From: Methylophilaceae bacterium
GTDB lineage: Bacteria; Pseudomonadota; Gammaproteobacteria; Burkholderiales; Methylophilaceae
Direction of reading: 5' to 3'
Length of the DNA stretch: 11,789 nucleotides
Assembly: GCA_006844635.1 (NCBI GenBank)
Contig: SPJO01000178.1
Coordinates: 1 to 11,789 of the forward strand
Shown here piece after piece: positions 7,350 through 11,789 of the stretch (positions within the stretch are counted from its first letter, which is position 1; every line of letters starts with the position of its first letter). Position numbers and translations under genes: made by a program. The notes under the pieces were generated by a model, which was not told the DNA's origin, searched no databases, and was given only the letters and a program-made list of their open reading frames with translations.

Positions 7350-7553
7350 TTACTTAACGACAAACGTTACTTTTAAAACAACACGGTATTTAGTCACTTT
7401 GCCGTCTTTAACCTTGACGCTTTGATCTTGTACCCATGCGCCAGTGATGTCTTTTAATGATTCTGATGCTTTTTCAACACCTTTCTCGACAGCATCTTCA
7501 AAACTTTTTTCACTTGAGGCGATGATTTCAATAACTTTTGCTACAGATGACAT
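7350..7553 (-). CDS. Dodecin family flavin-binding protein
   Basis: Dodecins are small proteins that form hollow dodecamers holding stacked pairs of flavins (riboflavin, FMN or FAD) and act as flavin buffers in the cytoplasm. The 67 residues match the family in length and order: beta strand VAKVIEIIASS, helix SFEDAVEKGVEKASESL (17-33), then ITGAWVQDQSVKV with Trp40 as the expected flavin-stacking residue, and the closing strand TKYRVVLKVTFVV. AAGGAAG five bases before the ATG is a strong ribosome site. It lies last in the folE2-DUF2970-dodecin run, 53 bp after the DUF2970 gene, and the shared hairpin terminator follows. Confidence 0.95.
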   Translation of the reverse strand: MSSVAKVIEIIASSEKSFEDAVEKGVEKASESLKDITGAWVQDQSVKVKDGKVTKYRVVLKVTFVVK

Positions 7554-7606
7554 ATTTTCTTCCTTTTTTAAGTTAGCTGTTACTTACAGAATCTTAATGC
7601 TACGCT

Positions 7607-7825
7607 TTAGCCAAGATAATTGATAGCCAAATTAACTAAAGTTAACACTGTGAGAATGAAAATAATAGCGCCAATAATGCCAGCAATAATAGCCTGTTTT
7701 GGCGTTATTTTTGTGATATCACTTTCATAACCTTTTTGTTCTCTAATCCCAATCATGCTCCATAAAACAGCTTTAATTACTTGGTGGAATGGTGCTTTTT
7801 CACTGTGTGCGGCTTTATCTTGCAT
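7607..7825 (-). CDS. DUF2970 small membrane protein
   Basis: The protein is 72 residues long. PFHQVIKAVLWSMIGIR (12-28) is the conserved amphipathic block of the DUF2970 family, followed by GYESDITKITPKQAIIAG and one transmembrane helix at about 45-68 (AIIAGIIGAIIFILTVLTLV). No function is known to me. By its charges the N-terminus should face the cytoplasm. AGAAGG seven bases before the ATG is a good ribosome site. It starts 30 bp after the folE2 stop codon, so it is probably transcribed with folE2. Confidence 0.85.
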   Translation of the reverse strand: MQDKAAHSEKAPFHQVIKAVLWSMIGIREQKGYESDITKITPKQAIIAGIIGAIIFILTVLTLVNLAINYLG

Positions 7826-7855
7826 ATTGTGCCCTTCTTAGTCTATATCTTAAAA

Positions 7856-8677
7856 TTAAGATTTTACTCTTTTGTCATGTTCAATCAATGCATAGGCAGA
7901 ATGATTATGTATCGATTCAAAGTTCTCGCTCTCAACGATATAAGCATCTACCCGACTTTCAGCATTGAGTGCAGAGGCGACGTCACGCACCATATCTTCA
8001 ACAAATTTTGGATTGTCATAAGCACGCTCTGTCACATACTTCTCATCTGGGCGTTTTAGTAAGCCATAAAGCTCACATGAGGCCTGTTGTTCAACGAGTG
8101 TAATAATGTCTTCAATCCAGATAAAGTCGTTGATTTCAGCGGTAATGGTGACGTGTGAGCGTTGGTTATGTGCGCCATAATCAGATATTTTTTTACTGCA
8201 TGGGCATAAGCTGGTGACTGGCACCAGTACTTTGACTGTAATGCTAAAGGCGTCGTCTTTAATTTCACCAATAAAAGTGACATCGTAATCTAATAAACTA
8301 TGCACCCCAGAGACAGGTGCAGATTTGTTCACAAAATAGGGGAAGCGCATTTCCACATAGCCTGAGCTGGCTTCTAAACGCTCTACCATTTCTCGCAAAA
8401 TCGTTTCAAAAGACTCTACTGAAATCGCATGTTCGTTTTTGTTGAGAATCTCAACAAAGCGTGACATGTGCGTGCCTTTGAAGTTGTGCGGTAAATGCAC
8501 ATACATATCGAAAACGGCGACCGTATTTTGCTCGCCCCCGTTTTTGTCTTTGACTACAACTGGATGGCGGATAGATTTAATGCCTACTTTATTAATGTCT
8601 AAGTGGCGGACATCCGGTGTGTTTTGGACATCTTCAATGCCTTCTAATTTATTCTTTTCTGTTTGTGTTGTCGTCAT
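7856..8677 (-). CDS. folE2: GTP cyclohydrolase FolE2 (type IB)
   Basis: FolE2 makes 7,8-dihydroneopterin triphosphate from GTP, the first step of folate (and other pterin) synthesis, and can replace the zinc enzyme FolE1. The 273 residues include the family motif PVTSLCPCSKKISDYGAHNQRSH. The residues I recall as the active site of the Neisseria gonorrhoeae enzyme (Cys147, His159, Glu201, Glu216, His246) fall at a constant offset of 11 here: Cys158, His170, Glu212, Glu227 and His257, all present. FolE2 enzymes can use metals other than zinc, and in some bacteria the gene is Zur-controlled; I see no clear Zur-type palindrome here. The start ATG at 8677 has GGAG 13 bases upstream within a small hairpin. 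The gene lies 102 bp downstream of dxs. Confidence 0.96.
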   Translation of the reverse strand: MTTTQTEKNKLEGIEDVQNTPDVRHLDINKVGIKSIRHPVVVKDKNGGEQNTVAVFDMYVHLPHNFKGTHMSRFVEILNKNEHAISVESFETILREMVERLEASSGYVEMRFPYFVNKSAPVSGVHSLLDYDVTFIGEIKDDAFSITVKVLVPVTSLCPCSKKISDYGAHNQRSHVTITAEINDFIWIEDIITLVEQQASCELYGLLKRPDEKYVTERAYDNPKFVEDMVRDVASALNAESRVDAYIVESENFESIHNHSAYALIEHDKRVKS

Positions 8678-8679
8678 CT

Positions 8680-8693
8680 GAGAAATGGTTCTC
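8680..8693 (-). promoter_or_regulatory. Small hairpin covering the folE2 ribosome binding site
   Basis: On the minus strand GAGAA-CCAT-TTCTC forms a 5-bp stem with a 4-base loop. It begins within the only Shine-Dalgarno-like sequence (GGAGAA) and ends two bases before the folE2 ATG. It could limit ribosome access. The stem is short and no further structure was computed. Confidence 0.3.
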
Positions 8694-8702
8694 CAAAATT
8701 AA

Positions 8703-8717
8703 AGCATGTGCCATGCT
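8703..8717 (-). repeat. Inverted repeat in the dxs-folE2 gap, possible weak terminator
   Basis: On the minus strand AGCATG-GCA-CATGCT is a 6-bp stem with a 3-base loop, followed by TTTAATTTT. It could slow or partly stop transcription after dxs. The stem is weak, and read-through into folE2 is likely. Confidence 0.3.
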
Positions 8718-8779
8718 ATCAATAAAGTGCTAATTATTTGCCCTTAACGGCTTTTGTTTTTTGCTCGCTTTTCTAAATT

Positions 8780-10645
8780 CTACAACGAAGCGAGTCTTGA
8801 TTCGATGCTTTTTACAATACCAGTACTATCTAGACCACATTGTGCCAACATCGTTTCGTGTACACCATGTTCAATAAACTGATCCGGCAAACCTAGGCAA
8901 AGTGTAGGTTTGGCTAATGCATTAGCTTGTAATGCTTCCATAACTGCTGCGCCAGCACCACCCATTAAACTGTTTTCTTCCACGGTCACGATTAAATCAT
9001 GTGAATCAGCCATTCGTTGAACTACATCGATATCCAGCGGTTTAATAAAGCGCATATTCACCACGCTAGCATCGAGTGTTTCACCAGCTGATAGGCTTGG
9101 GTTCACCATGCTGCCAAATGCTAATATGGCGACTTTTTTTCCATTTTCAAGTGCGCTGTTACGTAACACTTCAGCTTTTCCAATCGGTAATGTCGTTAAT
9201 GCAGGGGAAATGCTGGCGCCAATCCCTGTGCCGCGTGGGTAACGTACGGCTGCGGTCCCTTCGTAATGAAAGCCGGTTGATAGCATTTGACGGCACTCAT
9301 TCTCATCGTGTGGCGCCATAATAATGATGTTAGGAATGCAGCGTAAGTAAGCAAGATCAAAACTACCAGCATGTGTTGGACCATCAGCCCCGACAAGTCC
9401 GGCACGGTCGATAGCAAGCAACACATTTAAGTCTTGCAGTGCAATGTCGTGTACTAGCTGGTCATAAGCGCGCTGCAAGAATGTACTGTATATCGCGATG
9501 ACTGGTTTTAAACCATCACACGCCATACCAGCGGCAAATGTCAGCGCATGCTGTTCTGCAATGCCAACATCGAAATAGCGATCTGGATATTGCTCTGAGA
9601 AAGCGTTTAAGCCGCTACCGTCACACATGGCCGGTGTGATGGCAACAAGCTGTGCATCATCTGCTGCCATATCAATCAACCAGTCAGAAAATACTTGGGT
9701 ATACGTTTTCTTTTGTTTGTTGGGGTGTGCAACGCCGTTGTCAGGATTGAACTTGCTAACACCGTGATATTTATTCGGATCATCTTCTGCTGGCTCAAAC
9801 CCTCTGCCTTTTTGTGTGACGATATGCAAAAACTGCATACCATCCAATTCGCGAATATTGCTAAGAGTATCGACCAACACATTTAAGTCATGGCCATCAA
9901 TCGGTCCAATGTAATTAAACCCAAACTCTTCGAATAGTGTGCCACCAGGGTGGACCATGCCTTTTGCATGCTCTTCGGCACGCCTAGCAAACTCTTTAAC
10001 AGGCGGTACGATATCGAGCATGTGTTTTCCTGTTTTACGCACACTGTCGTAGAAACGCCCAGATAGCAGTTTCGCTAGATAGTTGTTCAATGCACCAACA
10101 TTTTTGGAAATGCTCATGTCATTGTCATTGAGGATGACCAGCATATTGGCATTGGTTTCGCCTGCATTGTTTAATGCTTCAAATGCCATACCTGCAGTCA
10201 TGGCACCATCGCCGATAACGGCAATGCTATGGCGATCTGAGTTTTCTTGTTTGGCGGCAACAGCCATACCTAGTGCCGCTGAAATAGATGTGCTTGAATG
10301 TCCAGTGCCAAAAGTGTCGTACTCACTTTCTGGCCTTCTTGGGAATCCAGCAATGCCTTTTTCTTTACGTAAATTCGCCATTTCCTCGCGGCGGCCTGTC
10401 AATATTTTGTGTGGGTAGGTTTGATGGCCCACGTCCCAAACCAGCCTATCTTCAGGGGTGTTAAATACGTAATGTAATGCGATGGTGAGTTCTACAACCC
10501 CTAAGTTAGAAGACAAATGGCCACCTGTTTTTGCCACGCTGTCAATTAAGAATATGCGTAATTCTTCAGCAAGGGTATGCAGTTGTTCATGGTCGAGCTG
10601 ACGTAAGTCGTTAGGTGAATTAATCGTAGACAGTAATGATGACAT
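8780..10645 (-). CDS. dxs: 1-deoxy-D-xylulose-5-phosphate synthase
   Basis: Dxs condenses pyruvate with glyceraldehyde 3-phosphate to DXP, the entry step of the MEP isoprenoid pathway and also a source for thiamine and pyridoxal phosphate. The protein has 621 residues, the usual length. Visible sites are GGHLSSNLG with His43, the thiamine diphosphate motif starting GDGAMTAGMAFEALNNAG (145-162) and ending ILNDNDMSIS (171-180), the proton-relay Glu364 in DVGIAEQHALTFAAGMA, the middle-domain DRAGLVGADGPTHAG (413-427), and a C-terminal transketolase domain. The ATG at 10645 has no good Shine-Dalgarno sequence; the stop codon of ispA lies 21 bp upstream, so it may depend on coupled translation. 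It belongs to the run xseB-ispA-dxs. Confidence 0.98.
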   Translation of the reverse strand: MSSLLSTINSPNDLRQLDHEQLHTLAEELRIFLIDSVAKTGGHLSSNLGVVELTIALHYVFNTPEDRLVWDVGHQTYPHKILTGRREEMANLRKEKGIAGFPRRPESEYDTFGTGHSSTSISAALGMAVAAKQENSDRHSIAVIGDGAMTAGMAFEALNNAGETNANMLVILNDNDMSISKNVGALNNYLAKLLSGRFYDSVRKTGKHMLDIVPPVKEFARRAEEHAKGMVHPGGTLFEEFGFNYIGPIDGHDLNVLVDTLSNIRELDGMQFLHIVTQKGRGFEPAEDDPNKYHGVSKFNPDNGVAHPNKQKKTYTQVFSDWLIDMAADDAQLVAITPAMCDGSGLNAFSEQYPDRYFDVGIAEQHALTFAAGMACDGLKPVIAIYSTFLQRAYDQLVHDIALQDLNVLLAIDRAGLVGADGPTHAGSFDLAYLRCIPNIIIMAPHDENECRQMLSTGFHYEGTAAVRYPRGTGIGASISPALTTLPIGKAEVLRNSALENGKKVAILAFGSMVNPSLSAGETLDASVVNMRFIKPLDIDVVQRMADSHDLIVTVEENSLMGGAGAAVMEALQANALAKPTLCLGLPDQFIEHGVHETMLAQCGLDSTGIVKSIESRLASL

Positions 10646-10666
10646 GGGGCTTTGTTTGCAGCGGTA

Positions 10667-11611
10667 CTAAAAGCTGCGTTTTGTAATGTAGTTGGCTAAA
10701 TGCCTTAGCAAGTCTGCTTCAGGGCCGTAAAAGGATAAAGCAGCCATGGCGTTTGTATAGAGCTCATCAGCCAGTTTTTTTGCTTCGTCTAAACCCAAGA
10801 TTGTGACATAAGTTGATTTGTTATCATCCGCATCTTTCCCAGCTGTCTTGCCGAGTGTTGCCGTGTCAGCCTCTGAATCTAAGATATCATCAATCACCTG
10901 AAAGGCGAGACCGATTGATTTTGAAAAGTGGTCTGCAGCTTTTACTTTGTCTTCATCTTGACGGTAAGCACTGTAAGCGCCCATTAATGTTGCTGCACGA
11001 ATGAGTGCGCCTGTTTTATGTAGGTGCATAGTTTCCAACTCATCCTTGGTGAGCGGGATGCCAACGCTATCAATATCAATCGCTTGACCGCCTGCCATGC
11101 CTCTAGAACCTGTCGCTAGTGCAAGCAAGTGTAGAATTTTTATTTTTTGCGGGCTTCTGATGTGTAAATCTTCAGAAATTAATTGGAAAGCTAAACTTTG
11201 CAAGGCATCGCCCACTAACAGTGCAAGCGCATCACCATATTTTTTATGGGTTGAAGGTTTACCACGACGCAAATCATCATCATCCATGCATGGCATATCG
11301 TCATGCACTAATGAGAAAGCATGGATTAACTCAACAGACGCGGCGGCGGCATCGGCTTTTTCCATACTAGCACCACAAAACTCAGCGGTAGCATAAGCTA
11401 GCAATGCACGGACTCGCTTACCACCATCTAAAGAGGCGTAACGCATGGCTTCATGCAAACGTTTAGGAATGGTATCGGTTGGGGGTAAACTTTTATCCAA
11501 CACTGATTCGATATGCTGCTGCATCTCTTTTACCCAAGCCTCAAATGCTTGGTTCTGATTTTCTACCATTTCTGTCGCAACATTTGTCATGGGTTTATGT
11601 TTCGTCTGCAT
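10667..11611 (-). CDS. ispA: Short-chain polyprenyl diphosphate synthase (farnesyl or geranylgeranyl), IspA-like
   Basis: It condenses DMAPP with IPP units to C15 or C20 diphosphate for quinones, undecaprenyl lipid and others. Key motifs are GGKRVRALLAY (63-73), the first Asp-rich motif DDMPCMDDDDLRRGKPS (D104, D105, D110), HKTGALIRAA (198-207) and the second Asp-rich motif DDILD (241-245). Phe99 and Ser100 lie five and four residues before the first Asp pair; E. coli IspA has Tyr-Ser there, so chain length is not certain. From the ATG at 11611 it has 314 residues and overlaps xseB by 17 bp. Starting at Met8 (11590, just after the xseB stop) or Met15 (11569) would bring it nearer the usual 300. 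No start has a clear ribosome site. Confidence 0.92.
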   Translation of the reverse strand: MQTKHKPMTNVATEMVENQNQAFEAWVKEMQQHIESVLDKSLPPTDTIPKRLHEAMRYASLDGGKRVRALLAYATAEFCGASMEKADAAAASVELIHAFSLVHDDMPCMDDDDLRRGKPSTHKKYGDALALLVGDALQSLAFQLISEDLHIRSPQKIKILHLLALATGSRGMAGGQAIDIDSVGIPLTKDELETMHLHKTGALIRAATLMGAYSAYRQDEDKVKAADHFSKSIGLAFQVIDDILDSEADTATLGKTAGKDADDNKSTYVTILGLDEAKKLADELYTNAMAALSFYGPEADLLRHLANYITKRSF

Positions 11612-11789
11612 TGAATGCCGTCAGCTTGTTCTCTTCAGAAATAATGCTGATTTGTTGTTCTGCTGCTGATAGCGATTGTTGGCAAATTTTCAGCAGTTCT
11701 GCACCACGTTTGTAGGCAGTTAGAGATTGCGCAAGTGGTAGGTTGTCAGATTCCATTTGTTGAACGATAGATTCGAGCTCTGCGATAGC
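11595..11789 (-). CDS. xseB: Exodeoxyribonuclease VII small subunit, C-terminal part (cut by window edge)
   Basis: XseB is the small helical subunit of exonuclease VII, which degrades single-stranded DNA together with XseA. The minus-strand frame entering at 11789 gives 64 residues and then TAA at 11597-11595. The reading begins AIAELESIVQQMESDNLPL and goes on through the family block SLTAYKRGAELLKICQQSL, then AAEQQISII, and ends KLTAFNADET. This is nearly all of the family's conserved coiled-coil core; perhaps 15-20 N-terminal residues are missing. It overlaps or abuts ispA, depending on which ispA start is used. The order xseB-ispA-dxs is common in proteobacteria. Confidence 0.93.
   Translation of the reverse strand, partial: AIAELESIVQQMESDNLPLAQSLTAYKRGAELLKICQQSLSAAEQQISIISEENKLTAFNADET

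Noticed and set aside
8678..8779. Zur-type operator ahead of folE2
   Set aside because: FolE2 genes are sometimes zinc-regulated, so I looked for the long AT-rich Zur palindrome; only two short hairpins unlike it are present.
10083..10418. Plus-strand open frame of 111 codons
   Set aside because: It is opposite the thiamine-binding part of dxs, which is fully conserved; the product resembles no family.
11097..11396. Plus-strand open frame of 99 codons
   Set aside because: It is antisense to ispA, including its first Asp-rich motif; no independent coding evidence.
1..11789. CRISPR arrays, tRNA or rRNA genes, insertion sequences, defence or phage genes
   Set aside because: No spaced direct repeats, cloverleaf or rRNA sequence, transposase or integrase frame was seen; every block is filled by housekeeping-type genes.

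Overview
This is a stretch of bacterial chromosome with about 44% G+C by eye. It is densely coded, with short gaps, housekeeping genes and no sign of mobile DNA. The gene set (pilB, icd, rluE, aroC, a run ispA-dxs-folE2 behind xseB, dodecin, DUF2970) points to a betaproteobacterium. The moderate G+C, the isocitrate dehydrogenase with NAD-type cofactor residues and the FolE2-type GTP cyclohydrolase would suit a methylotroph of the Methylophilaceae (Methylotenera/Methylophilus-like). That placement is an inference from gene content, not a database result.

Layout. (1) 1-2527, minus strand: the N-terminal 343 residues of the type IV pilus ATPase PilB, cut by the window edge. Upstream of it is icd, which has its own intrinsic terminator in the 258-bp gap. 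(2) 2544-7268, plus strand: rluE, a class I glutamine amidotransferase, aroC, an MFS transporter and two tandem retropepsin-like aspartic proteases. Most gaps here are very short, including a 4-bp ATGA overlap and gaps of 12 to 39 bp. icd and rluE diverge with only 16 bp between their start codons. (3) 7301-7334: a perfect palindrome that can serve as a two-way terminator between the convergent blocks. (4) 7350-11789, minus strand, read right to left: xseB (partial), ispA, dxs, folE2, a DUF2970 membrane protein and dodecin.

How the genes relate. dxs and ispA supply early isoprenoid steps (DXP, then C15/C20 prenyl diphosphate). FolE2 commits GTP to dihydroneopterin triphosphate for folate or other pterins. 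Dodecin binds flavin, which is also made from GTP. aroC makes chorismate. icd makes 2-oxoglutarate, and its cofactor-site residues suggest NAD rather than NADP use.

I see no defence system, CRISPR array, tRNA, rRNA, insertion sequence or integrase, and no clear new multigene system. The items most worth following are the NAD-type residues of Icd, a hairpin spanning the aroC stop codon and ending at the TTG start of the MFS gene, the tandem retropepsin-like pair, a small hairpin covering the folE2 ribosome binding site, and the folE2-DUF2970-dodecin linkage.
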